Source: Salegentibacter salinarum
Lineage (GTDB): Bacteria > Bacteroidota > Bacteroidia > Flavobacteriales > Flavobacteriaceae
Direction of reading: 5' to 3'
Assembly: GCF_900168115.1 (NCBI RefSeq)
Contig: NZ_FUZC01000019.1
Span: forward strand, 1 to 64,000
DNA length: 64,000 nt
A program made the translations under genes and the position numbers. Under the pieces are notes generated by a model, which was given only the letters and a program-made list of their open reading frames with translations, searched no databases and had not been told where the DNA came from. Below are positions 16,501 to 24,739 of the stretch, piece by piece. Numbering within the stretch: the first letter of the stretch is position 1; each line of letters opens with the position of its first letter.

Positions 16501-17838
16501 ATGAATAAACTTCCCAAAGGGCATAAAAAATTATTACATGCCTGGGCTTTCTATGACTGGGCGAACTCGGTTTACAGTCTCGTAATTTCTTCCGCTATTT
16601 TTCCTATTTTTTATGGAGCACTTACCATTGTAAAAGATGAAGATGGTACCATCCTGGACGATACCGTAGACTTTCTTGGTTTTAGTATTAATAACGATTC
16701 TTTAATAAGTTATGTTACAGCAGCTGCGTTTTTAGTGGTTTCTGTTTTAAGTCCGTTTTTATCCGGTATTGCCGATTATGTGGGAAATAAGAAGAATTTT
16801 TTAAAGTTTTTCTGCTATTTGGGAGCGCTTTCCTGTATAGGTCTTTTTTGGTTTAGTCTCGAATTTCTCTGGTTTGGCCTATTGTGCTATTTTCTTGCGC
16901 TTATAGGCTTTTGGGCAAGTTTGGTATTTTATAATTCCTACTTGCCAGATATTGCTTTTCCCAATCAGCAGGATAAAGTTAGCGCGAAGGGTTTCTCCCT
17001 GGGTTATATTGGTAGTGTGATCCTTCTGGTGATTTGCCTTTTAATGATTCTTAATTTTGAAACATTTGGTTTTGAAAGTGAAGCTTTACCCACACGTTTA
17101 TCTTTTGTTTTAACCGGTGTATGGTGGATTGGTTTTAGCCAATATACTTATGCCTATCTACCTAAAGGAAATAAGAAGGCCGCTTTTACTAAAAATGTTC
17201 TTTTTAATGGTTTCAGGGAACTTCGTGGAATATGGATTACCCTGAAACACAATATTCAACTGAAGCGATATTTAGCCGCGTTTTTTGTTTACAGTATGGC
17301 GGTACAAACCATTATGCTGGTAGCAACTTATTTTGGAATAGAAGAATTAGAGTGGGGGGAGCAGGACGCAACAACGGGATTAATTATAAGTATTTTATTA
17401 ATTCAACTGGTGGCTGTAGTGGGCGCAACCTTGACCTCGAGGCTGGCGATAAAATTCGGAAATATTAAAGTCCTTATTTTCATAAATTTAATCTGGATCG
17501 CCATCTGTGGTTATGCTTTTTTTATCGTGAGTCCGCAACAATTTTATGTAGCTGCGGCTTCGGTAGGTTTAGTTATGGGCGGGATTCAGTCGCTTTCGCG
17601 GTCTACTTATTCTAAGATGCTTCCGGAAAATGCGATAGATACCGCGAGTTATTTCAGTTTTTATGATGTTGCTGAAAAAATAGGAATTGTAATAGGAATG
17701 TTCCTGTACGGAATTGTAGCTCAAATCACTGGGAGTGTTAGAAATTCAATCTTATTTTTAGTGATCTTTTTTATTGGAGGAGTAATTTTATTGCTGCGGG
17801 TACCCATAAAAAATCCCGTCTCGAAAGACAGGATTTAA
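16501..17838 (+). CDS. MFS transporter, UMF1 (Atg22-like) type
   Basis: This 445-residue protein has about 11-12 hydrophobic helices. The start LHAWAFYDWANSVYSLVI is the hallmark of the UMF1/Atg22-like group of the major facilitator superfamily, and GGIQSLSRSTYSKMLPE near residue 360 is the conserved loop after the second half's early helices. Yeast Atg22 exports amino acids from the vacuole; the bacterial substrate is unknown. A terminator hairpin begins inside the last codons (17811-17836). Confidence 0.85.
   Translation: MNKLPKGHKKLLHAWAFYDWANSVYSLVISSAIFPIFYGALTIVKDEDGTILDDTVDFLGFSINNDSLISYVTAAAFLVVSVLSPFLSGIADYVGNKKNFLKFFCYLGALSCIGLFWFSLEFLWFGLLCYFLALIGFWASLVFYNSYLPDIAFPNQQDKVSAKGFSLGYIGSVILLVICLLMILNFETFGFESEALPTRLSFVLTGVWWIGFSQYTYAYLPKGNKKAAFTKNVLFNGFRELRGIWITLKHNIQLKRYLAAFFVYSMAVQTIMLVATYFGIEELEWGEQDATTGLIISILLIQLVAVVGATLTSRLAIKFGNIKVLIFINLIWIAICGYAFFIVSPQQFYVAAASVGLVMGGIQSLSRSTYSKMLPENAIDTASYFSFYDVAEKIGIVIGMFLYGIVAQITGSVRNSILFLVIFFIGGVILLLRVPIKNPVSKDRI
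17811..17836. terminator. Hairpin overlapping the transporter stop
   Basis: AAATCCCGTCT pairs with AGACAGGATTT around CGAA, followed by a T-rich tract. The hairpin overlaps the last coding codons of the transporter and can also act on the converging gene. Confidence 0.65.
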
Positions 17839-17872
17839 TAATTTTTCTTTTTCGTTTTATTTCTTCTGAATA

Positions 17873-18607
17873 TTAATTTGAAGAAATTGAGCCCGAACCG
17901 GAAGTTTTAAAATCCTGATTTTCTGGGTTTCCTTTATATTTTATATCTCCCGATCCCATTACTTTGGCTTTCAACTTCTTATTTGCTGAAATTTGAATAT
18001 CTCCGGAACCCATTACGGTAGCTTCAACATTTTCTGCTCTTAAGTCATACGCTTTAAAATCGCCAGAACCGGTCACTTTACAATCAAAATCCCTGGCTTT
18101 TCCTCTTAATTGAATATCCCCCGACCCGGTTACTGCACCTTCCAGGTTTTCAACTTCCAGGTCTAATTTGATATCACCTGAACCCGTAAGCTTGGTGCTG
18201 AAGTTTCTTGCAGTAATTGTAGCAGAATTCCAAAGATCTCCGGAGCCGGTTACTTCAACCGCATCTAAATCTTGAAATGGCACCGTTACTTTTATGCCTT
18301 TATTTCTTGAAGGTCTTAAATTATAACCTTTTTCGATTGAGATTTTTAAGGTGCCGCCGTTTACTTCAGTAGTAATATATTCCTGAAGGTTGCTTTCAGC
18401 TTCTACAGTTAAATTTCCTTCGGAGCCTGAAACCAGTTCAACATCCATAGAACCTACCAGGGTAATTTCGTCATAATCGCCGGTGTTCCTTTTTTCTGAA
18501 GTCATTTCACCGTTTCCTTTTATGGTTTCGTTACTGCCCCACCATTGCGCCTGGACTGGTGAGGATGCGATAAATAATACTGATAAAATTAAGATTAGTT
18601 TTTTCAT
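17873..18607 (-). CDS. DUF2807 (GIN domain) secreted protein
   Basis: The 244-residue product has a signal peptide (MKKLILILSVLFIASSPVQAQ) and a head-GIN/DUF2807 auto-transporter-adhesin-like domain. The sequence repeats VTGSGD or MGSGD roughly every 20 residues (LTGSGDIKLD, VTGSGDIQLR, VTGSGDFKAY, VMGSGDIQIS), which would build a beta-solenoid. It lies downstream of the sigma/anti-sigma/solenoid genes on the same strand with a gap of about 96 bases, so it may belong to the same regulon. A related protein is at 29250. Its function is unknown. Confidence 0.8.
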   Translation of the reverse strand: MKKLILILSVLFIASSPVQAQWWGSNETIKGNGEMTSEKRNTGDYDEITLVGSMDVELVSGSEGNLTVEAESNLQEYITTEVNGGTLKISIEKGYNLRPSRNKGIKVTVPFQDLDAVEVTGSGDLWNSATITARNFSTKLTGSGDIKLDLEVENLEGAVTGSGDIQLRGKARDFDCKVTGSGDFKAYDLRAENVEATVMGSGDIQISANKKLKAKVMGSGDIKYKGNPENQDFKTSGSGSISSN

Positions 18608-18667
18608 AATTTAAGTTTAATGATTGATGAATTGTTTTAAAGTGAGTAAAATTATTTTCGGTTTTGT

Positions 18668-18699
18668 TACTCGATAATCGAGATTTAAATGCTCTGAGG
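18668..18699. repeat. Short dispersed repeat, copy 1
   Basis: TACTCGATAATCGAG begins a stretch of about 32 bases that recurs with few changes at 44689-44719. The first part is a palindrome (CTCGATAATCGAG). Confidence 0.5.
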
Positions 18700-18703
18700 T
18701 ATT

Positions 18704-19789
18704 TTACTGTTTGTTGAAAGTTACATTTCCATAACTGGTATTGATAAAAATGCTGTTACCTGAATTTTCTTCAAGATGATAGCCTTCAAAAAGTTTACTG
18801 GTATTCTCGTCGTGGCGTTTTCTAATTTGCATCTCGTCCAATCCTTTTGCATTGCCGTAAGATGATTTTACCGTAAAATTAAACGGATGTTCTCTGTCGT
18901 AACCTAGTTTTATACCAGCATAATCGGTGTTTATCTCTACTTTAGAAACTCCTTTTAAGATCTTATCTATAGTAGCCGAACCATAATCGAGGTTGAGATC
19001 CAGAGATTCAAAAACACGGCCTATTTTAGTGCTTAGATAGTCCCCATTGCCTACAATTCTTTTCGCTTTTTCAATATTTATACTACCATAATCACAGTTA
19101 AAATCCAGCTGGGCAACTTTTTTAATCCTGGAATCGGTATAATCGGCACTAATATTTAGTCTTTCGGCTTCTTCAATTTCGTAACCGCTATAGTCGGCTT
19201 TTATCTCTGCATTTTTCACGAAACCTATGTGGCTGTTACGCGTGTAATCAAAATTAAGAAGATTGGAATTTCCACGTAATTCGCCAATATCAATTTTTCC
19301 ATAATCGCAGCTTATTTTTGCATTCCCCAGGAGCCGGTCTATGTAAATTCCGCCGTAATCGTTTTCTATATCTACACTATGTCTTTCTGGCGCTTTTATG
19401 GTGTAATTGATTTGCATATTTACATTACCTGAACTATTAAAAAGCGAGCTCCACCAGGATCTATCTTCTCTTGTGAAATGAGTTTTTGCACTCACACCAG
19501 AGGCAGACTGATTAAATTCTATACTGATTTCATCTAGTTTTTGTTGTACTTTTTCCTCATCATCGCCATTAGTTTTTATGTTGACTTCTATTACCACTTT
19601 ATTTTGATCCCAGGTTGAAATATCTACATTTCCGTAACTGTTATCTATGGTCAGCATATCGGTAGCGCTCACATTATAAGATTTTGTGACTTTTTTCTCT
19701 TTGGTATGCCTGCCGTTGAGGTCGCCGTGACAATAGCTTAAAGCCGGGACAAGCATAGTCACCATTAATATTTTAAATATAGTTTTCAT
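18704..19789 (-). CDS. Secreted beta-solenoid protein (DUF4097-like)
   Basis: This 361-residue exported protein (signal peptide at residues 1-18) is built of about twelve short repeats with the pattern D/S-Y-G/S/T followed by alternating hydrophobics, for example NSYGNVDIST, NDYGGIYIDR, CDYGKIDIGE, CDYGSINIEK and TSYGNVTFN. This suggests a beta-helix like the DUF4097/DUF2807 adhesin-like proteins. Its start overlaps the end of the anti-sigma-like gene by 17 bases, so it is translated in the same operon as the ECF sigma factor. It may be the sensed or effector component; the real role is not known. Confidence 0.7.
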   Translation of the reverse strand: MKTIFKILMVTMLVPALSYCHGDLNGRHTKEKKVTKSYNVSATDMLTIDNSYGNVDISTWDQNKVVIEVNIKTNGDDEEKVQQKLDEISIEFNQSASGVSAKTHFTREDRSWWSSLFNSSGNVNMQINYTIKAPERHSVDIENDYGGIYIDRLLGNAKISCDYGKIDIGELRGNSNLLNFDYTRNSHIGFVKNAEIKADYSGYEIEEAERLNISADYTDSRIKKVAQLDFNCDYGSINIEKAKRIVGNGDYLSTKIGRVFESLDLNLDYGSATIDKILKGVSKVEINTDYAGIKLGYDREHPFNFTVKSSYGNAKGLDEMQIRKRHDENTSKLFEGYHLEENSGNSIFINTSYGNVTFNKQ

Positions 19790-20339
19790 CGCTCTGTTTT
19801 TTTAGGGTTTTAATATTTTCTATTTGTTCAAGTACTTCATTTAATAGATCTATTCTCTGCTGAAAATTGGATATCATCGCGTAGATAACCCGTTTATCTT
19901 TACCGCTGTTTTGTAAATCTTTTTTCAGTTTTGTGTATTCGTTTTCCAGTTTTTCAAGTTGGGTCAAAGCATCTTTTACAATCGCTTCGGTTCCAGGGGT
20001 ATCTTCAGTTTCAAGAGTTGCCAGTTCGGTTTTTATAAGCTGGGTGTAAAATTGCTGGGTTTCTTTCATTTCAGGAGAAACACTTGCTAATTCTCCAGAA
20101 TTCCCGCGTGTGTTTTCATTAAAAAATCCGGTAAAAACCATAAAAGCTATCGCAAGAATTGCAGCCACCGATAGCATTGGCGCCCAAAGGCTTCTCTTAT
20201 GAGGCCTGCTGCCTAATGGTTTGGTTTGGTTATTCTGTTCCTCCAGTTTTTTCAGAAATCTTGTTTTGTGTCCTGAAGCAGGTTCTTTATTGTCAAAGTC
20301 CAGCTCTTTAAAAAGCTCGTATGTATTATCGTTTTTCAT
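19773..20339 (-). CDS. Probable anti-sigma factor (single-pass membrane protein)
   Basis: The 188-residue product has a cytoplasmic N-terminal part of about 50 residues, one membrane helix (LWAPMLSVAAILAIAFMVFTGFF), and a C-terminal periplasmic coiled coil (LEKLENEYTKLKKDLQN, FQQRIDLLNEVLEQIEN). It starts 38 bases after the ECF sigma gene and overlaps the next gene by 17 bases. Position and topology suggest an anti-sigma factor, but I see no zinc (ZAS) motif, so this is inference from context. Confidence 0.6.
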   Translation of the reverse strand: MKNDNTYELFKELDFDNKEPASGHKTRFLKKLEEQNNQTKPLGSRPHKRSLWAPMLSVAAILAIAFMVFTGFFNENTRGNSGELASVSPEMKETQQFYTQLIKTELATLETEDTPGTEAIVKDALTQLEKLENEYTKLKKDLQNSGKDKRVIYAMISNFQQRIDLLNEVLEQIENIKTLKKQSDENYI

Positions 20340-20377
20340 AATTTTATAAATTGAACTAATCCTGAAATCATTACAGG

Positions 20378-20986
20378 TTAGTTATTTTTTCCTGGTTCTT
20401 TGCCGGTTTTTGGGTCCGGCCTCATGCCGGTTTCATCTTTCAGCAATTTTTTTCTTAAACTTTCTTTTGCTCTCGAAATCATAGTTCGGGAATTGGCATA
20501 ACTTAAATTTAATATCTCGCCAATCTCTTCGTAATCGTAACCTTCTATTAAGTGCAGCGTTAAAGCGACGCGGTAATTTTCTTTAAGCGAATTGAGCGTT
20601 TTTAAAATCTTATTTACCTTTTCATTTTTAGAATCTTCTTCCAGGATAATTCCTTCACTTTCATCTATTTCATTCTTCAGCTCATCGTTATAGGCTACTT
20701 CGTTTAATTTTACCTTTTTATTGAATGCATTAATACTTAGGTTTACCACAATCCTTTTTAACCAGGCCCCAAAGGTGGAAGTCCCCTGAAAGCTATCTAT
20801 CTTTGCAAATGCTTTTAAAAATGCTTCCTGCATAATGTCTTCAGCTTCAGCTGTATCGTTAACAATACGCAGGGAAGTATTATACATAGCTTTGTAATAG
20901 CGCTCGTAAACTTCCATTTGTGCACGCTGGTCATTTTTTCGGCAACGTGCAACAAGATCATTGATATGTGTGATGGTTGGTGTCAA
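20378..20986 (-). CDS. ECF-type RNA polymerase sigma factor
   Basis: This 202-residue sigma factor has region 2 (YYKAMYNTSLRIVNDTAEAEDIMQEAFLKAF) with the core-binding and -10-melting segment, and region 4 (LHLIEGYDYEEIGEILNLSY) with the -35-binding helix-turn-helix. The start is a TTG at 20986 because a TAA lies immediately upstream in frame and no ATG occurs before region 2. The tail is basic and proline-rich (KTGKEPGKNN). It leads the operon that includes a probable anti-sigma protein and a repeat-rich envelope protein. Confidence 0.9.
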   Translation of the reverse strand: MTPTITHINDLVARCRKNDQRAQMEVYERYYKAMYNTSLRIVNDTAEAEDIMQEAFLKAFAKIDSFQGTSTFGAWLKRIVVNLSINAFNKKVKLNEVAYNDELKNEIDESEGIILEEDSKNEKVNKILKTLNSLKENYRVALTLHLIEGYDYEEIGEILNLSYANSRTMISRAKESLRKKLLKDETGMRPDPKTGKEPGKNN

Positions 20987-21201
20987 TTAAAACTATCTTG
21001 TTTCTATACTAAAGATAGCTTTGAATTTGATTTGTTACAGTTTTCAGAAAAAAAATCTGAAAAAGATGGTGGCACAGGAATTGACTACTTCTAGTAGAAA
21101 TTGCACGAAAAGCAGCTTAGTTTACTGAGCATAAGACTTTAAAGAAAAAGAAAAGATTAAGAACCACAAGCTGTTTGTGACAGTTTGACTTAAAATAAAT
21201 T

Positions 21202-23652
21202 ATGGCTAAAACTAAATTGACGAGTTTTGACAGTTTGTCATTGCAAGATATAGATCAGGATGCAGATTTAATTCCCTTAATGACGCCAGAGGATGAAGAA
21301 GAAATAAACAGGGAAGAATTGCCTTCAACTTTACCAATACTTCCGTTAAGAAATACAGTGTTATTTCCCGGGGTGGTAATACCAATTACGGCCGGAAGGG
21401 ATACTTCTATTAAATTGATTAATGAAGCAAACAACGATTCAAAGATAATCGGGGTTGTTGCACAAAAAGATGAAGAAGTAGAAAATCCTTCTGCAAAGGA
21501 TATTTATACAACCGGTGTTGTTGCGCGTATTCTTAGGGTTTTAAAAATGCCCGATGGAAATACTACGGTAATTATCCAGGGAAAAAAGCGTTTTGAAATT
21601 GATGAAATTGTCAAAGAAGAACCTTACCTAACAGCGAAAATTAAGGAAGTTCCTGAAGCAAGACCGGAACTTGATAATAAAGAGTTTCCTGCGATTATAG
21701 ATTCTATAAAGGAACTTGCACTACAAATTATAAAGGGAAGTCCTAATATTCCAAGCGAGGCTTCTTTCGCGATTAAGAATATAGAAAGCTCTTCTTTCCT
21801 AATCAATTTTGTGTCTTCCAATATGAATCTTGCGGTAGAAGACAAGCAAAAATTACTGGAAACCAACGATCTTAAAGATCGCGCCCTGGCTACTTTGCGG
21901 CATATGAATATGGAGTTTCAGAAACTGGAACTTAAAAATGATATTCAGAGCAAGGTGCAAAGTGATATGAGCCAGCAGCAGCGTGAATATTTTCTTCATC
22001 AGCAAATGAAAACCATCCAGGAAGAACTGGGCGGCGTTTCTCATGAAGATGAAATTGAAGAGATGAAACTTCGCGCCAAAAAGAAAAAATGGGACGAGAA
22101 AGTTCAAAAACATTTTGATAAGGAAATTTCTAAAATGCAGCGGATGAATCCGCAGGTGGCAGAATATTCAATTCAACGAAATTATTTAGACTTGTTCTTG
22201 GATCTTCCGTGGAATGAATTCAGTAAAGATAAATTTGATTTAAAACGAGCAAAGAAAATTCTGGATCGCGACCATTATGGTTTAGACGATGTAAAACGCC
22301 GAATTATAGAATATTTAGCGGTTTTGAAACTTCGTAACGATATGAAGTCGCCAATTCTTTGTCTTTACGGACCTCCCGGAGTTGGTAAAACTTCGCTTGG
22401 TAAATCTATGGCCGAAGCTTTAGGAAGAGAGTACGTAAGAGTTTCTCTTGGTGGCTTACGCGATGAAGCTGAAATACGCGGACACAGGAAAACTTATATC
22501 GGGGCGATGCCGGGTAGAATTATCCAATCGCTCAAAAAAGCGGGCACCAGCAACCCGGTTTTTGTTTTAGATGAAATTGATAAATTAAGTATGGGCCACG
22601 CCGGTGATCCTTCTTCAGCATTATTGGAAGTATTGGATCCCGAACAGAATAGTGAATTCCACGATAACTTCCTGGAAATGGGCTTTGACCTTTCTAAGGT
22701 AATGTTCGTTGCAACGGCCAATACTTTGAGTACCATTCAACCGGCACTTAGAGACCGTATGGAAATTATAAATGTTACCGGTTATACCATAGAGGAGAAG
22801 GTAGAAATTGCCAAGCAGCATTTACTTCCAAAGCAATTAAAAGAGCATGGACTAACAAAAGAGCATATAAAGATTGCCAAGCCGCAATTAGAGAAAATTG
22901 TGGAAGGTTATACCCGGGAATCTGGTGTTCGTGGTTTGGAAAAGCAGATCGCAAAAATGGTTCGTCACGCCGCCAAGAATATTGCGATGGAAGAGGAGTA
23001 TAATGTTAAAGTGACCAACGAAGATGTTATAGAAGTGCTTGGAAGTCCAAGACTGGAACGCGATAAATATGAAAACAATGAAGTTGCCGGTGTGGTAACC
23101 GGTTTAGCCTGGACGCAAGTTGGAGGTGATATCTTATTTATTGAGTCTATTCTTTCTAAAGGAAAAGGAAACCTGAATATTACCGGTAACCTTGGAAAAG
23201 TAATGAAAGAATCGGCTACCATTGCTATGGAATATATGAAGTCTAACGCCGAAGAACTTGGTTTAGATCCTACTATATTTGAAAAATACAATGTACACAT
23301 TCACGTACCTGAAGGTGCTACGCCTAAAGATGGACCAAGTGCAGGGATAACAATGCTTACTTCTCTGGTTTCGTTATTTACACAGCGAAAAGTGAGGAAA
23401 AGTGTCGCTATGACTGGAGAAATCACCCTTAGGGGAAAAGTACTTCCGGTAGGAGGGATTAAGGAAAAAATTCTTGCTGCGAAACGTGCGCGTATTAAAG
23501 AGATCATTCTTTGTAAAGAGAACGAACGTGATATAAAAGAGATAAAAGCAGATTATCTAAAAGGACTTACTTTTCATTATGTAAATGAAATGAGCGAAGT
23601 TATAGATCTCGCCATTACAGATGAAAAAGTAAAAAACGCTAAAACGCTTTAA
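21202..23652 (+). CDS. lon: ATP-dependent protease La (Lon)
   Basis: Lon degrades misfolded and regulatory proteins in the cytoplasm. The 816 residues show the N-terminal LON substrate-binding domain (about 45-240), a coiled-coil region, the AAA+ module with Walker [10 protein letters not shown] and Walker B FVLDEIDK, and the C-terminal serine protease domain with the catalytic dyad S713 (DGPSAG) and K756 (GGIKEK). Length is normal for Bacteroidetes Lon. It is followed by a palindromic repeat that may terminate it. Confidence 0.97.
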   Translation: MAKTKLTSFDSLSLQDIDQDADLIPLMTPEDEEEINREELPSTLPILPLRNTVLFPGVVIPITAGRDTSIKLINEANNDSKIIGVVAQKDEEVENPSAKDIYTTGVVARILRVLKMPDGNTTVIIQGKKRFEIDEIVKEEPYLTAKIKEVPEARPELDNKEFPAIIDSIKELALQIIKGSPNIPSEASFAIKNIESSSFLINFVSSNMNLAVEDKQKLLETNDLKDRALATLRHMNMEFQKLELKNDIQSKVQSDMSQQQREYFLHQQMKTIQEELGGVSHEDEIEEMKLRAKKKKWDEKVQKHFDKEISKMQRMNPQVAEYSIQRNYLDLFLDLPWNEFSKDKFDLKRAKKILDRDHYGLDDVKRRIIEYLAVLKLRNDMKSPILCLYGPPGVGKTSLGKSMAEALGREYVRVSLGGLRDEAEIRGHRKTYIGAMPGRIIQSLKKAGTSNPVFVLDEIDKLSMGHAGDPSSALLEVLDPEQNSEFHDNFLEMGFDLSKVMFVATANTLSTIQPALRDRMEIINVTGYTIEEKVEIAKQHLLPKQLKEHGLTKEHIKIAKPQLEKIVEGYTRESGVRGLEKQIAKMVRHAAKNIAMEEEYNVKVTNEDVIEVLGSPRLERDKYENNEVAGVVTGLAWTQVGGDILFIESILSKGKGNLNITGNLGKVMKESATIAMEYMKSNAEELGLDPTIFEKYNVHIHVPEGATPKDGPSAGITMLTSLVSLFTQRKVRKSVAMTGEITLRGKVLPVGGIKEKILAAKRARIKEIILCKENERDIKEIKADYLKGLTFHYVNEMSEVIDLAITDEKVKNAKTL

Positions 23653-23656
23653 TTTT

Positions 23657-23796
23657 AAAAGCTGTTTGGGGACATCCGGTTTCGTCCACCTGAACTGGTT
23701 TCAGTTCTAAAATGAGATTAATTCTCATTTTCTTAGATTCTGATCCCGAAGATTCGGTACAAAATGACGTTCTCACGGATTTTCCAGACAGCTTTT
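23657..23796. repeat. Dispersed palindromic repeat, copy 2 (inverted)
   Basis: The arms AAAAGCTGTTTGG (23657-23669) and CCAGACAGCTTTT (23784-23796) pair over 13 positions with one wobble, and T-rich sequence follows on the plus strand. The core is the reverse of the copy at 6252-6356: its complement reads CTGAAACCAGTTCAGG then GACG. It lies between lon and cmk and could terminate lon. Confidence 0.6.
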
Positions 23797-23869
23797 TTTA
23801 ATTCTGATATTGAAAGTTTCAGAAAACTATCGCTTTGCCTAAGTTTGCCTTCCACCTTGAAATTAAATT

Positions 23870-24562
23870 ATGAGTAAAAAAATAACGATTGCCATAGACG
23901 GCTATTCTTCCACCGGAAAAAGTACCGTAGCGAAGCAACTTGCCGCAGAACTCGGTTATGTGTATGTAGATACCGGCGCTATGTATCGCGCGGTGACCTT
24001 ATACTTAATGCGTAAAATGATAGTTACTGATTCCAATTTTGATAAAGAAACTATTTTAAGACAATTGCCATTTATTAATATCAGTTTTGTTTTTAATAAA
24101 GAGGTAGGTTATGGAGAAGTACATTTAAATGGTGAAAATGTAGAAAAGGAAATCAGGTTGATGGAAGTTTCGCAGCAGGTTAGTAAAGTAGCTGCAGTCC
24201 CGGATGTTAGAAAAATGCTCGTTGATATTCAGCAGGAAATTGGGAAAAATAAAGCGGTGGTTATGGATGGCCGCGATATTGGAACCGTGGTTTTCCCTGA
24301 TGCCGATCTTAAGTTATTTATGACCGCATCAACCGAAAAAAGAGCGGAGCGCAGATATAATGAATTGAAAGAACGCGGAAACGACGTGAAATATGAAGAC
24401 GTTCTTGAAAATGTAAAGGAAAGAGATTACCTTGATACTACGCGTGAAGACTCGCCATTAGTAAAAGCTGACGATGCTATAGAAATTGATAATTCTGATA
24501 TGAATTTAGAAGAACAATTCAAAAAAGTACTGAAATTAGCCAAGGATAAAATTGAAGAATAA
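23870..24562 (+). CDS. cmk: Cytidylate kinase
   Basis: Cmk phosphorylates CMP and dCMP. The 230 residues have a P-loop (DGYSSTGKSTVAKQLA), the TGAMYRAVTLY segment of the CMP site, MDGRDIGTVVFPDADLK, and the RAERRYNEL lid. The P-loop reads GYSSTGKST where most Cmk enzymes have GPAGSGKST-like loops; this is a family variation common in Bacteroidetes. It is followed by rpsA, a pairing known in many bacteria. Confidence 0.95.
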   Translation: MSKKITIAIDGYSSTGKSTVAKQLAAELGYVYVDTGAMYRAVTLYLMRKMIVTDSNFDKETILRQLPFINISFVFNKEVGYGEVHLNGENVEKEIRLMEVSQQVSKVAAVPDVRKMLVDIQQEIGKNKAVVMDGRDIGTVVFPDADLKLFMTASTEKRAERRYNELKERGNDVKYEDVLENVKERDYLDTTREDSPLVKADDAIEIDNSDMNLEEQFKKVLKLAKDKIEE

Positions 24563-24588
24563 GCATCCTGTTTTAAGCTGTTCAGGGT

Positions 24589-24618
24589 TTGAGAATTTAA
24601 AAATAAGTTGTATTTTTG
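24589..24618 (+). promoter_or_regulatory. Bacteroidetes-type promoter of rpsA
   Basis: TTG (24589-24591), 19 bases, then TATTTTTG (24611-24618) fits the consensus TTG-N19-TAnnTTTG exactly. Transcription would start near 24623-24626, giving a leader of about 115 bases before rpsA. Confidence 0.75.
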
Positions 24619-24621
24619 CAG

Positions 24622-24709
24622 CCCTTTTTGGCGAAGAATCGGAAATTCAAAAGGGATTGAAAATCAAACCATAAACATCTTCTGTGTTTTATTTGCTTAA
24701 TATTTCCGA
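24622..24709 (+). promoter_or_regulatory. Structured rpsA leader with two interlocking helices
   Basis: CCCTTTT (24622-24628) pairs with AAAAGGG (24649-24655), and TCGGAAAT (24639-24646), which lies in that loop, pairs with ATTTCCGA (24702-24709). The two perfect helices can coexist only as a pseudoknot, or they are alternatives. A direct repeat CGAAGAAT occurs at 24632-24639 and 24707-24714. Such a leader could let S1 bind its own message and control translation, as S1 does in enterobacteria; this is inference. Confidence 0.45.
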
Positions 24710-24739
24710 AGAATACAGGATACAAATTTTTTATCAGCA

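Noticed and set aside
23870-23950. Inactive cytidylate kinase because the P-loop reads GYSSTGKST
   Set aside because: The lysine and following serine/threonine are intact, and this variant is a normal family form.
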